NCBI GenBank assembly: GCA_934047225.1
Contig: OW203989.1
Location: forward strand, 13,925,977 to 13,989,976
Length of the DNA stretch: 64,000 nucleotides
Direction: 5' to 3'
From: Ypsolopha sequella
Taxonomy: Eukaryota > Arthropoda > Insecta > Lepidoptera > Ypsolophidae
The translations under genes and the position numbers were made by a program. Numbering within the stretch: the stretch's first letter is position 1; every line of letters begins with the position of its first letter. This document shows, piece by piece, positions 32,207 to 43,200 of the stretch. Below the pieces are notes generated by a model. It was not told the origin of the DNA. It made no database searches and was given only the letters and a program-made list of their open reading frames with translations.

Positions 32207-33211
32207 TTATTGTAATAACGGTTCCCCGGCGAATACATATTCTTCAAACCGGCAGTGATTTTCTCCACGCAAAATTTTAAAATAACCATTATCACCCCAC
32301 GTTTCATTCCAAGAGTTAGCCACCAGCCAGTACTTCGTATCTTTCTCCACACCCCAGCCCAGAACCTTGACTGCGTGTCCGCCGACTTCCTTATCCCCCC
32401 CGGTGTGAATGTAGACTCCGCTTTTGTAACTAAAAAAGTCTTGGTATACGAGGAAAGCAACTTGCACTGGACCGTTTTTAAATAATTCAGCCCTTATTTG
32501 TTTTTCATCTTGTTTAACATGGTAGAAGTTCTTACCAAAATGTTTATCTTTTTCATAAGGTACTTTGTAATTATCTTCACACTTTTTTTCGCATGTAGGA
32601 TCCACCGGATGTGGTTCAAACGGACCAATTGTGTAAGGTCTACATCCTTCATGAGAGCCGTAATTGCCACCTGTGACAATCCCAACTTTATCATAGTAAG
32701 CCCACGCTGTTTCTGGATTACCGCCGTTTTTACATATATTATTTATATCTTCGTTGCACTCGGTACAACAACTTGCGAGGTCAACGGCGGAAAGTTGAAC
32801 GTTTAATGATGCGTTGGAAAAAATGCAAATTCGGTCGGACATTGCCTCGGTACAGGCAAAAGCCCAACATGTACCGCAAGGGCCTTGGTCTCTTATCTCC
32901 TTTATCGTAGGACAGTTGGGCCACTTCTCTCTGGCATCAAAACTTTCGGGAAGATCACTAATGGCCTCAATATCGTGTTCTTTTACAGGCACGACTGCAG
33001 TTTTTTCCCTTAGATGAAGACTTGCAAGTCTATGGAGGTGCTCAAGTGGGGTATCTTCAGGAAAATTTCGGCCAGCTCTCCATGCACTTTGTTTCGTGTT
33101 GATCAAGTTTATGAACTCATCCGATAGTGGATGCAGTACAGTTGCCACTGAGATTACTACTATACTAAGGAAGTTGAGAAACCAAACTATATTGGTTGCC
33201 ATGATTAGCAT
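32207..33211 (-). CDS. Cathepsin B-like cysteine protease (family C1A), intronless
   Basis: 334 residues. Residues 1-26 are a signal peptide, and 27-86 the propeptide ([20 protein letters not shown] matches the cathepsin B type). The mature enzyme starts near [11 protein letters not shown] (87). The catalytic set is complete: Gln109, Cys115 ([10 protein letters not shown]), His279 ([11 protein letters not shown]), Asn299 (NSWNETWG). Expected sites of action are gut lumen, haemolymph or lysosome. The occluding loop, which in cathepsin B carries two adjacent His and makes it a dipeptidyl carboxypeptidase, is shortened and altered: [19 protein letters not shown] (189-207) lacks the first loop Cys and the His-His pair, so an endopeptidase-like enzyme is possible. 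No intron interrupts the gene, whereas animal cathepsin B genes normally have several, so a retrocopy is possible; no poly-A remnant was seen beyond the 3' end. A second ATG at 33202 (ATCATGGC) has a better context and may be the true start. Confidence 0.9.
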   Translation of the reverse strand: MLIMATNIVWFLNFLSIVVISVATVLHPLSDEFINLINTKQSAWRAGRNFPEDTPLEHLHRLASLHLREKTAVVPVKEHDIEAISDLPESFDAREKWPNCPTIKEIRDQGPCGTCWAFACTEAMSDRICIFSNASLNVQLSAVDLASCCTECNEDINNICKNGGNPETAWAYYDKVGIVTGGNYGSHEGCRPYTIGPFEPHPVDPTCEKKCEDNYKVPYEKDKHFGKNFYHVKQDEKQIRAELFKNGPVQVAFLVYQDFFSYKSGVYIHTGGDKEVGGHAVKVLGWGVEKDTKYWLVANSWNETWGDNGYFKILRGENHCRFEEYVFAGEPLLQ

Positions 33212-33244
33212 GTGTGGTGTGAAGTGTAAAGTGGATAAGCGGTT

Positions 33245-33250
33245 CTTATA
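33245..33250 (-). promoter_or_regulatory. TATA-like box of the protease gene
   Basis: TATAAG on the minus strand (within GAATATAAGAACC), ending 34 bases before the first ATG. Transcription would begin about 10-20 bases before the ATG, near TTCACACC, leaving a very short leader. Position and sequence fit a focused insect promoter. Confidence 0.5.
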
Positions 33251-33499
33251 TTCATTAGCTTATGGATTCTTTGCATTCCCAATTAATAACGTGTTTTATT
33301 ATAAACCAAAAGAAATACCTTGACGTTTAAAACTATTTGGATAACACCGGATTCTATTTTAACAGTAAGCAATAATTAAAAATTTACAGCCACATGTTTT
33401 AACATAATATTCTACAAAATTATTACATGCTAACACTCACGTGTGATTGTTGTTGACTTTATGCCAATACAATTTCGGCATTATCAAGGCGAGTGTTGT
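33251..33499. other. Intergenic DNA upstream of the protease
   Basis: No coding frame. Any upstream control sites of the protease gene would lie here, but none can be named. Confidence 0.4.
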
Positions 33500-33985
33500 T
33501 CTTTGGACTGTGAAATGCAAGTCACAGTCCACACACGGGACAACCGCGTTTTTTATTTTTTCTATTATAATAATATTTATTAAAACATAATCATTTACAT
33601 ATTCTAACAATGCTTTCTAGTCTCTACACTAGGATTCCTTTTATGCTGTTTCGTCTCTAACGCTCGGTACATTTTCTAATAAGTTTAGTTTAATTCAATA
33701 CAATCTGGATAATTGAGATACAATTTAGAATACTGAATACTGACGATTATTAAGTCCTAACGTAGTGAGCCGGGCTCACTGAGCCCTATCGCCCGTTCTT
33801 CAGGCCCAAATACACGCTTTTTGGAGCATGCAGGTTTCCCCACGATGTTTTTCTTCACCGTTCAGCAAGTGATAAAATACTAGGTAATTCAAATAAAATG
33901 CACATAAATTCTGGAAAACTCATTGGTGCATGCCCGACCGGAGATCGAATCTGGGTCTCGAGATTGGGAAGCCAGCACTTTTTTT
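33500..33985 (-). repeat. SINE-like family S with tRNA-like head, interrupted
   Basis: The family S phrases AATGCAAGTCACAGTCCACA and GACGATTATTAAGTCCTAAC are separated by about 190 bases of foreign AT-rich DNA (about 33555-33740), which looks like a secondary insertion. The right end (33931-33980) is the tRNA-like head also seen at 17557-17624 (ATCGAATCTGGGTCTCGAGA), so on the minus strand the unit reads head to tail like a SINE. The B box is decayed. Confidence 0.6.
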
Positions 33986-34149
33986 ATTACCCGTCCAGCC
34001 CAATAAGACCAATGGCGAAGACCTTATCTGCTTTAGATAGAAGCGATTATATGTTGGCTCATTGGCCTCTTTTTCTTGAACGCGTAATAGATACTAATGA
34101 CTCATTTGTGTTCTATTTTTTTAATCACTAAAGTTTTCCTGTAATTGGC
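33986..34149. other. Intergenic DNA
   Basis: No gene or repeat edge recognised. Confidence 0.3.
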
Positions 34150-34815
34150 CAGTTATGACCTGTAATCGTCATTTTTTTCATATTTTTTGATCTACCAGTT
34201 TCGGAAATAAGAAGGAGGGGACATACATATTTTTGTGGTTTTTTAAAGATTTCTCGAAACCAGTGCCAGTTAATATTCTAAAAGTGAATATTATTATAAT
34301 ACCTACAATTTGATAACCACGTTGTATTTTTATAAAATATATCTTTTATTTTTTTTATTTTTTTTTATATTTCTCATTTGTGCTCAACTTTTTTAATCAT
34401 TATAGTTTTACTTTAATTGGCCAGTTATGATCTGTAATCGACATTTATTTCATATTTTTCGGTCTACCAGTTTCGGAAATAAGAGGGGGAGGGCATAAAT
34501 ATTTTTGTGGTTTTTAAAAATTTTTCGAAACTAGTAAATGTAGTAAAAGTATATATTTTCACAATAATATTTTTAATAGCTACAATTTTATACCCATATT
34601 GTAATTTTAGGATAATATTATTTATTTTTCTCACTTTTGTTTTGAAAATATTTTGAACAATTTAAAATATTTATTTTTTTTTACACTTTTATATAGGTAT
34701 GTGGGCAAATTAATGCTATAATTGTGCCAAATTTCATGTCTTTATCTTAAATGTTGCTAAAGTCAAGAGGGTGTGACATACGGACGGATGGACGGAGGGA
34801 CGGACGGAGAACGGA
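34150..34815. repeat. Family A repeat, internally duplicated, left of LINE
   Basis: Two tandem-like segments (34135-34330 and 34395-34600) share TAATTGGCCAGTTATGA, CTACCAGTTTCGGAAATAAG and TTTTTGTGGTTTTT. The second continues through ATTTCATGTCTTTATCTTAA and GTGACATACGGACGG to AACGGAG, where the LINE begins. The rest of the repeat resumes at about 36441. Confidence 0.7.
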
Positions 34816-36186
34816 GTTATTAGGCCAATTTATAAGCAGAGAAGCCCTGTCGATTACTCAAATTATCGACCAATTGCAATTTTATCCGTAATTAATATAA
34901 TAACTGAAAAAATTATTGTTAACCAAATGACTTCCTGTCTAGAAAAACACGAAATACTGTCGAGTAGTCAACATGGTTTTCATAGAAACCGTGGCACGGC
35001 AACAGCTTTGGCTGAGTTTACCAACGATATTAATAATTTCTTGAACAAGAAAAACAAAGTGTTCAATATATTCATAGATTACAAAAAAGCTTTCGACACT
35101 TTAGATCATGAACTGTTGCTACGTGCCATGGATGAATGTGGAATTCGAGGCCCGATGAATAACTGGTTCCGGAGCTACTTAGCAAATAGGAAAATGCATA
35201 CTGTTATGGACGGAAACTACAGTGATAAGGCTGATATAAAATATGGTGTACCAACAGGCTCTGTATATAGGCCCGTTGGTTATGTAATGCATGTCAATAG
35301 TGTTGCTAATGTCATTAACAATTGTAAAGTGTACATGTATGCCGATGATATGTGCATACTTTGCCCAGGAAAAGATTTAAAAATAATCCAGCAAAAAATT
35401 CAAGAGGATTTTGATAATATAACAAAATGGGCGCACGATAACGGCATTATTCTTAACATAAGCCAAACAAAATGTATGCACTTACATTCACCATACAATG
35501 AAAAAAAATTAAATGGTAAAAAAATTGTCGGCCATACCTACAATTGTTTGCATAACAATCAGTTAAATTGTAATTGTCAAGAACTGGAATTTGTCAATAA
35601 ATATAAATACCTTGGATTAACAATTGATTATAATATGAACTGGAAAACTCATGTTAAAGAAGTATGTAAAAAACCGAGATGTGTTTTAGGAATTTTTTTC
35701 TTTTTATGTAGAATTGTAAACAGATCAACTTTGTTTTGTATTTATCATGCTTTAGTAGAATCAATTATTACCTATGACTTAAGTAGTTATGGTCGCACAT
35801 TCAAAACCTATTTAAATGAGATAAAATCATTGCAAATAAGATTTTTAAAATATTTGGTTGACAAGAATACAAAAAATGGCTGTAGAGAAAATTATGACAA
35901 ATTATTTAATATCTGTAAATTACTACCTGTCTCTGAAAAAGTAAAAGATGTTATTACACTTGAAAATGTTAAAATTGCAAAGCAAATGAAGATTCTGAAT
36001 CATAAAGTTATTACTAGAAGGATAGCTGAAAAGAAACTACAAGTCTGTAAAGTAGATAACCATTATGGTGATAGAACCAACCAATACCTAATTCCAAAAT
36101 TATTTTATGTGCTTACAACAGATCTACGTCACGAGACATGCAGTAAAACAGTTTTAAAAAATAAAATAAAAATGTATTACAATTAA
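34816..36186 (+). CDS. LINE ORF2 fragment: reverse transcriptase (lacks endonuclease)
   Basis: 456 codons open from 34816; the first ATG is at 34927. It begins at RT motif 1 (IRPIYKQ), keeps FIDYKKAFDTLDH (catalytic Asp), GVPTGSVYRP and YADD, then a thumb and C-terminal region like that of the 25.4-kb LINE (shared MHVNS, CLHN, LVDKNTKN and PVSEKVK or PVQEKVK). A Gly-to-Arg change follows GSVY in the PTGS block compared with its relative. Without endonuclease and N-terminal RT parts it is inactive, although it has no internal stop. Confidence 0.8.
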   Translation, partial: VIRPIYKQRSPVDYSNYRPIAILSVINIITEKIIVNQMTSCLEKHEILSSSQHGFHRNRGTATALAEFTNDINNFLNKKNKVFNIFIDYKKAFDTLDHELLLRAMDECGIRGPMNNWFRSYLANRKMHTVMDGNYSDKADIKYGVPTGSVYRPVGYVMHVNSVANVINNCKVYMYADDMCILCPGKDLKIIQQKIQEDFDNITKWAHDNGIILNISQTKCMHLHSPYNEKKLNGKKIVGHTYNCLHNNQLNCNCQELEFVNKYKYLGLTIDYNMNWKTHVKEVCKKPRCVLGIFFFLCRIVNRSTLFCIYHALVESIITYDLSSYGRTFKTYLNEIKSLQIRFLKYLVDKNTKNGCRENYDKLFNICKLLPVSEKVKDVITLENVKIAKQMKILNHKVITRRIAEKKLQVCKVDNHYGDRTNQYLIPKLFYVLTTDLRHETCSKTVLKNKIKMYYN

Positions 36187-36440
36187 AATATTAAACTTGT
36201 TTTGTTCCTATTCATCTATCTGAATGCGTGTATAAGTAAGTGATAAGAAGTGAGGTAACAACTATATTATATATGTATGGTTATTAGTGCTGCGTATTTC
36301 TTTCAATGTTTTGCAAGTTTAGAAGATGTAACTTATGCGTGTAAACAGGGGCTATTCTGCCTACAAACCGCAAGGTTTGGCAGATGTTTATTTCATATTT
36401 TTTGCTTTTTGTTACGTGTAAATAAATGTGTTTCATTCAT
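34816..36440 (+). mobile_element. 5'-truncated LINE inserted in family A
   Basis: Coding sequence starts abruptly at 34816 (VIRPIYKQ), in frame with the long ORF. The tail is an AATAAA in GTAAATAAATGTG followed by (TTCA)n at about 36432-36443. The surrounding family A repeat is broken exactly between CGGAGT and TCACCATAAAGG; in the uninterrupted copy at 22.67 kb these read CGGAGTCTCACCATAAAGG. No target duplication is visible. The 3' untranslated region carries a possible hairpin (CTGCC at about 36358, GGTTTGGCAG at about 36373). Confidence 0.75.
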
Positions 36441-36490
36441 TCATCACCATAAAGGTTCCTTTTGTACCCTTTAGGTACGGAACCCTAACA
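36441..36490. repeat. Family A remainder, right of LINE
   Basis: TCACCATAAAGGTTCCTTTT, then ACCCTTTAGGTACGGAACCC, continues the repeat broken at 34815 and ends in CTAAC. Confidence 0.7.
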
Positions 36491-38055
36491 ATGACGGTAC
36501 TTAAGTACAAAACCGTTTTTGATGTCGAAATACTTAATTGTAATATGGGGGTAGATAAATCAACTTGTAGTGCCGTTCCCATTAAAAAAAAAATATTATT
36601 TATTATCATTATTTTGGTTTATAAATTAACCATTATTTTTTTATGATTTTGTAAATAATTGTCCGATGACCTTGTCACTTGAGAATTTTAGACATTATAC
36701 TGATTGTGATGTGTGATTGCTTATAAAAAAGTGGCCTGTCTCTGTCTATCTACTCATCTGTCATCTAGCTGTCAAATTAGTAAGAAACAAATTATTATAA
36801 ATTTATCTTGATAGCAAAGGACACATTTCTAAACAGCCATTACTCAAGTGACGTCACACGAGGGCAAATGTAAGTTGTAGCCTTTTCGTAAAAATATTCA
36901 TCATCATGAGGTTTTTTTAGACCAAAACTTCGAAAATACGGGCTTATTAAACCTAAATCTCGAAACCGTTTTCGAATTAAGACACTTTAACATAATTTAA
37001 TCTATGCCTATTCAGAATAATAAATATAGTAGATATAAACTAAGCGACTTGTATTATGTTTCCTTTTCTCAAAAGTGTGATTTCAACATGCATAAATGAA
37101 TATATTTTTAAATCTTGGATTTTTAGACAATAGCCTTGTGGGCATAATGGCTCTCGAACGTGTAACAAATTTTGACCGTATTAAAAAAAAAACAATAATG
37201 GCACGTGACACTTGACATTGACAGCAAGTATTTTTATTAACTGCTAGGCAAAGGTATTGTAGCTCATATCTATAATACATTACGATTTTTTTCAATATAT
37301 GTAATTATTAAAATATAACTTCCTAGCTTTTGCCAGCGGCTTTTCTGGTATAAAAAGTAGCCTTTGTTACTCCCCAGCCCATAAACTTTCTCTTTGCAAA
37401 AAATCATTTCGATCCGTTGCTCCGTTGCTACGTGAAAGAAGGACAAACAAACAAACACACTTTCACAATTATAATAATAGTACGGATTAATAAAAATATA
37501 TATTGGAACTGTTTTGTAATAAGCATAGATATCTCGATGGATTTTTATCTTATTACCTTACACGAAATGAAAAGTTGTGGATTGTGTTATAGTATATGTA
37601 CATGTACTGTGTATATCAATTAAACCCCTCCTGAGGGCTGTCTCGTAGCTGAATGCAGGTTCATTAGTGTATTTGTTTCACCTTCGTAGAATCGTCTCGC
37701 ATCTGCCTTGCATCAGTTGCATCGCGTCCCCATTAGACTAATCAGATAACGAATTAACATCTTGCTAGTGACAGGGCGACACTGTTTGCTCATCAGGGTG
37801 TTTGACAAGCTCTCTAGGTTCTTTGAGACTGTTTGGTGTAGTTTGTTTTGAACATCGATTTATTGGTTTGCTTGTAAAGAGAAGTCTGGGGAAGACGAGT
37901 TGTTTTAATGATTTTCGATGATATTTATACATCTAAAATAGTAGTTATTTGTTATGCAAGGTTGCAAAGTTGTTATTTGGCGCGAGTCCTTATCTTGAAA
38001 CATGAGGAAGCGAAGGAAGCGATGGTTCAAAAATTGAATCCTGGGCGTAGCGAAA
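36491..38055. other. Intergenic DNA with two dispersed repeats
   Basis: No gene. 36660-36785 (GACATTATACTGATTGTGAT, AAAAAGTGGCCTGTCTCTG, TCTACTCATCTGTCAT) occurs in inverted orientation at about 47415-47530. 37310-37490 is a diverged copy of the repeat at 61-515 (CTAGCTTTTGCCAGCGGC through AAGGACAAACAAACAAAC). A perfect TGACGTCA is at 36849-36856. Short frames here have no domains. Confidence 0.5.
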
Positions 38056-38106
38056 AAACATCTTGTAAATAAAACACATTCTTGGAAACTGTTCCACTTT
38101 TATATA

Positions 38107-38372
38107 TACAAGGTGAATTTTTGATCATCGTCCAAATTCATACTGGTGGCTTGGTAAGTGATCAGTATCATGGATCAATAACAATTTTGGTGAAATTCGT
38201 AAAATGAAATTTCGACACCCCATAGTGATTCACTCGGGAGTGGAACTGAATTTCTATGGGAAGCCGAAATTTCAATTTACTAATTTCACAAAAATTGTTA
38301 ATGATCCAAGATACTGATCACTTATTAAGCCTCCAGTATGAATTTGGACGATGATCAAAAAGTCACCTTGTA
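38107..38372. mobile_element. Palindromic MITE, family Q, copy 2
   Basis: Arms with AAGGTGAATTTTTGATCATC, GTCCAAATTCATACTG and GTAAGTGATCAGTATC and their reverse complements around a centre near 38240. The same family is at 16328-16503. Length 266 bp, non-coding. Confidence 0.75.
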
Positions 38373-38376
38373 TATT

Positions 38377-38520
38377 ACACTAGCGACTGGTTTCGTTATA
38401 ATAACATTGTCAGACTTTTAGATATGGCTAAAAATCATGAGAGGAAATATTCCATCCCATGATTCGTAGCCATATCTAAAAGCCTGACTATGTTATTATA
38501 ACGAAACCGGTCGCTAGTGT
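38377..38520. mobile_element. Palindromic MITE (144 bp)
   Basis: ACACTAGCGACTGGTTTCGT and its near-perfect reverse at the right end; arms of about 60 bases including TAATAACATTGTCAGACTTT and AGATATGGCT. Immediately abuts the family Q element, with four bases (TATT) between. Confidence 0.75.
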
Positions 38521-38577
38521 TATATATATTTAAAAGTGGAACAGTTACCAAGAATGTGTTTTATTTACAAGATGTTT

Positions 38578-40169
38578 CAAATGTTCCATCAGGAACCAAC
38601 AACGACAAGTATCAATTTTTCGTAGCGAAAAAACTTTGCTGCCGAGCGCAACACACAATTTAAAAAGGCTAGGTGCAAGGCACTGACATGTAGTAATACA
38701 AGTACGCAGGATATGTTGTGCCATACAAAATGACAGGTATTTTATGTGCCGATTCAAAACGCCCCCAACAACGTACCGGGAACTAAAATTGACACTTGTT
38801 ATATTGTATAATAAATAACGTCCTTGTCTCATCTTTATCATTTGTTCTGAGTACGCTCACGTCACTCACTGCAGCTATCAGCGCCAGAATAGCGATAGTC
38901 AAATTGCTTCAGTATCAGGTCAATAGCCAGTCCTTACTTGTATTATTAGAGATCAGTGCTGCAAGAAAAAACAAAAGAAAAACGAACAAATGTTTTTTTT
39001 TTCGTGCAATCGTCATGATGGCCAGACCAAATTGTTCTAAAAATGAGGCTGGCGCACTGACATAAAATAAGTATGAATGCTTTTTTCCTCTATGGTATTA
39101 ATGCATTTCCGTGGGCTGGCTGGCAAACTTTTTTAGATAATAATAAGTTGACCATCTAAAAAATACTAAATGAGCATCTAAATAACTAAGTTGGCATCAA
39201 CTAGGTTTGGTTTCAACCACAGAACTATTTAACAGGAATAGAAAGGCCATGAAAGCCGTGACTGCGACGCACCGATTTTATCAATACGTCAAGACATAAC
39301 CCGCGGGCCTCTCATTTCTCAACCGAACGCGTTAGAACAAACATATTGTAAAATTGGTGTATTGCAGCGTGGCAAATTGTTCTAACTCTTCAAATAACAC
39401 AAATAAGACATCCAAAGGCATTTTATTTCACTCGTAAGTTAGTAATTTAAACATGTATTAACTGTGATATTTACAGAATAAACTTCGCGGTAAATGAAAT
39501 TTCAACCTTACCATGAAATATTTAGCGTTGTAGCGATTATTGTTGAAATTAGACAATATTTTGTCCATTGCAGGTTATAAAAAGTGCCACACATTTATTT
39601 ATTTTTTGAAACATTATCAACACGGACCTAATTGTGTCATAGTGCGGCCGCTGGTCATGGCTCTTTACACACATTGGCACAGTGCCATGACGTGTTTGGT
39701 ATTTTACATCTAAGCTTCATAGAAATACGGTGTTATTTTAACTGTATGAAGACGGGTGAATCTATGTGTGCGCCGCGTATGTTTACTAACTAGGTAATAC
39801 CACGTTATTCCAAAAAATGGCGACAGAGGTTCTCGTATAAAGTTTGTGTCACGCCATCCCCGTGGTTTCAACATATTATTTTTGATGCCAACTTGGTAAT
39901 TTTGATGGTGATTTTTGTATTTTTTGATGGTCAGTTAATTACAACCCAACTTTTTTGAATAGAAAGGTTCGAATTTTAAAAACCTTTTCCACGCTAGCGG
40001 ATAAAATTCACTTTTGCACGTAGATTTCGAGTGATAAGTAGAGCTTTTCCGAGCTTGTGAGGTAAAAATTAATTGTTCATTTTGAAATTTATATTATTAT
40101 TAACTAAAATATGTAGTAATTTTAAATTTAAACGGCCACTATAAACATTATTAGGAGTACGGGACTCAC
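38578..40169. other. Intergenic DNA, no gene seen
   Basis: Frames at 38545-38841 and 38796-39065 show no recognisable domain. If the candidate exon at 40170-40221 is real, this stretch is in its intron or beyond, but no following exon could be supported on the minus strand. Confidence 0.45.
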
Positions 40170-40221
40170 CGCGTTTGGTTTTTATATTTTCCCAAATTTT
40201 CGGCAAAGTTTCATCTGCCAT
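40170..40221 (-). CDS. Possible first coding exon of an unknown gene
   Basis: On the minus strand, a GACC context precedes ATGG, and the frame reads MADETLPKIWENIKTKR. It is followed by a strong splice donor (CGCG then GTGAGT, donor at 40169-40164). The upstream leader (GCTACGTTTCCTAGCCTGTC and onwards) is non-repetitive. I do not recognise the peptide. The last 29 exon bases, the donor and the first 28 intron bases recur in inverted orientation at 45797-45850, one base shorter and with the frame broken. So the piece either comes from a host gene that was partly copied, or is the end of a mobile element. No second exon was found. Confidence 0.3.
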
Positions 40222-43200
40222 GGTCGCGAAATGACTGGTCTGTGCAGCGATGACGACAGGCTAGGAAACGTAGCGATCTCTACCCTCCATCTCTGTCGTT
40301 TATTATTACTTGCGGTGACGACTGGATTTCCATCTACAGGGTCTACACACTAAACAGACGGTGTCCTTTCGGAAATCACACGATATTTTACGAGCCTTGC
40401 TCTTACACAACTTGAAACACTCTCGACATACATACATAAATAAATAGATAGATATATATACTATATATACTATACTATAGCCTATATAATACCCTATATA
40501 CACCCTATATATATATTACCCTATATACCCTACTCTTTCACTACCTACCTATCTACTATCTATTAACTTTTGCTACTAGTATCACTAACACATCCCTACC
40601 TAATTAAAATTAACTAAGCCTAAATAAATCTGCCTGAGTCTGCCTAACTCCCCTAAGCTACTATATTTGAAAACAAAACCAGATAAATAAAATAAATAAA
40701 TTGATATGAAGAGTTCTAAGTTAGTGTAGGCCATGATGTGATCGTCTAGTCTTTGGTTAGGACCCGTAAGTTACGTTGTGTGTAGTAATCCTGGTTCTTT
40801 TAGCATGAATAGCGATGGACCAAGTCTACGTTAAAATATATGTAGAAACCAAAAATCAAAAGAAACTTTAAATAAATAGCAAACTAAAAATGTTACATGA
40901 TAGATCTCTCAACCCAATAATATTACCATGAACGCTTAAATTAGATACTCTGAAATGGAATATGTTTCGAACTGTGAAGAGGTCTATTCCGACTAAAATT
41001 TTCAAAGGTGATAATTGAATGAAAAGAATATATGTATTATAATCTAAGTCTTAGTTACTTAAGTTAGGTTCTATAATATGATCCAATCAAACTGGAAGAG
41101 ATGAAGAATATCAGGATATCAAAGGGTTATCAAATTATGTAATAGATGGAAATTAGTTGCTATTACAAAGCATATCGAGAATCAGAACTGATAAAAGTCC
41201 TGCATAACCTTTAAAGATGTTATGTGGGATTTGGAATGGAATACGACACCACCCGCCATTCCAGTAAGTTCCGTCTGTACTAAAATCTATCACCTTAACC
41301 AAAACAACCACTACGTCATTACTCAAACTGAACTCCGTCGAATCCTCCCAATAACAACCCACTTACAACCTACATAGCTTAACGCCTTGTGCCTAATAGA
41401 AATGATTTCAACGGATATATAGCCAAAGTGTGATCGTCGGATTAGAACCTTACGTCGCGCCTTAAGTAATAACCTAAATCTTTCACGTGCCAAGTAAATT
41501 GGACATAAAATAATTAAAACCGAATTCGTAAGTTTAGATAGTAAAATGTTCAGATTAGAAATTTCACTGTTTGTCAGTTAAGCTAATATATGAAATTCAT
41601 CAATATTACAAATAATAAAAGGTGAATAAAATCTCTGTAGCAATTCTGCGCCAGTCAGATTCTTAAGAGGCTATACAACCGTGAATTTACTACGTTAAAC
41701 TAACCCGCTACTTGAAACGATACTTCACACCAAGTTCTGTAAATACTCTGTTTGACCACGTTAAGAACAAAATATATATATATTTTTTTTTAATAACCAC
41801 TACCAATAATTGGGGATGGATGAGATGAGGTATTTCTGAGTTTGAAACTTAATAATTTATTGATGATCAAAGCTGAATAATATTTTAACAGCTGACCTTT
41901 ATGAATGTCGTAAAACCTATTATTCGTTAGATATTTCTATACGAAAAATAACTTATTTAGTCGGCAATCTTCAAGTAAGCCATAGGACAGTAAGTAAAAT
42001 TCTTACATCTGTGATTATCTTTTCATAAAATAGAGATTCAAAGTAAGCCATATCAGCAACTTCTCAGAAGTACCTTCCCTTGGATGTGGAATACCCCCTT
42101 GACTTTTTTTAGTGTATACTTTTTTTTGAATTCTAAATTTAAGATTTATTTATTTATTTTTAAATTTACGCGCCTATGTTGGTTCCCTGACTACACAACT
42201 CTGGTAAAGAACCAACAAGAAATCCAGAGCGTCCCTAAACATAGAAATCACTCGTGTTGCACCATGTCCTATTCAATGATTCAGCCTCTTAACAAATCTA
42301 CTCAAGTAGTGACTAGCTGTTTCAGATAAAATTAATTTCTTAGATATTGCTTGTAGTACTCAAGTTGCTAGGTCAATATGACAAAACTATCAAGTAAAAC
42401 TTAGACTTTCATATTCAGCGTACAGTCATTCTGTTTACTATTCAATAGAGAACTTCTATCTAGTTAAAATTGTAAAAACTTCTGTAATATAATCGTCTTT
42501 GTTATATTTAAGACAAGTCAGATAAGTACCAATATCTACATTAGAATTTTATCCATTTTCTAACAATCTCTCAAATAAACTCAGATATAAAAATGGTTTC
42601 CATGATTTCGGATCTAGAATAATATTTAAGGCTATGTCTATGCCGATATTATATTGACTAAAATAGCAACATGAACATTGTATTTGTTCACTTGTGCAAA
42701 AAAGAAGTAGGTAAGTCTTATAATGTTGTATGGCAATTTTACCAAAAAAGTAGCTTCTCACTATTTATCTGACCCAAATCCATAGTATGGGTTAAGTAGA
42801 TACTCAACTAGACCAAATTCTGGACTATTTCTGTTGAACCAAGACTTTTTCTACTTGTCTTAAATTTTATAAAAGCTTGAAGATGTCCTTTATTTTTAGA
42901 AACAAACTTCAGCAATAAAGCTATACGATCTACATACTTCCTGGATTCGGAATAATTTTCAACGTTATTAAGGCTATCTCTCGGCCAGCTATGATTTTAC
43001 TATATGACAAACAAATAAATGAATCTACACACACTTGACGAAGTATAGACGCCTTAACCATTTCAGTATAAGGTTGACTATAGTAGTACTGCTTTGCTTG
43101 ACTACAGAGGAGCTGTATTCTAGTCTCCTGGCGAATATAAATTCATTTTTACTAATATACCTTTATTTTCAGGTAAAATAATTTATAAATCGAAAACATT

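Larger units (their letters stand above)
38056..38577. mobile_element. Outer palindromic MITE holding two inner MITEs
   Basis: 38056-38108 (ACATCTTGTAAATAAAACAC to CCACTTTTATATATA) and 38521-38577 are inverted copies of about 50 bases with few mismatches. They would be adjacent arms of one small palindrome if the two inner elements (38107-38372 and 38377-38520) were removed. Confidence 0.65.

Noticed and set aside
38545..38841. 98-residue minus-strand protein
   Set aside because: It extends into the arm of a palindromic MITE and has no recognisable domain.
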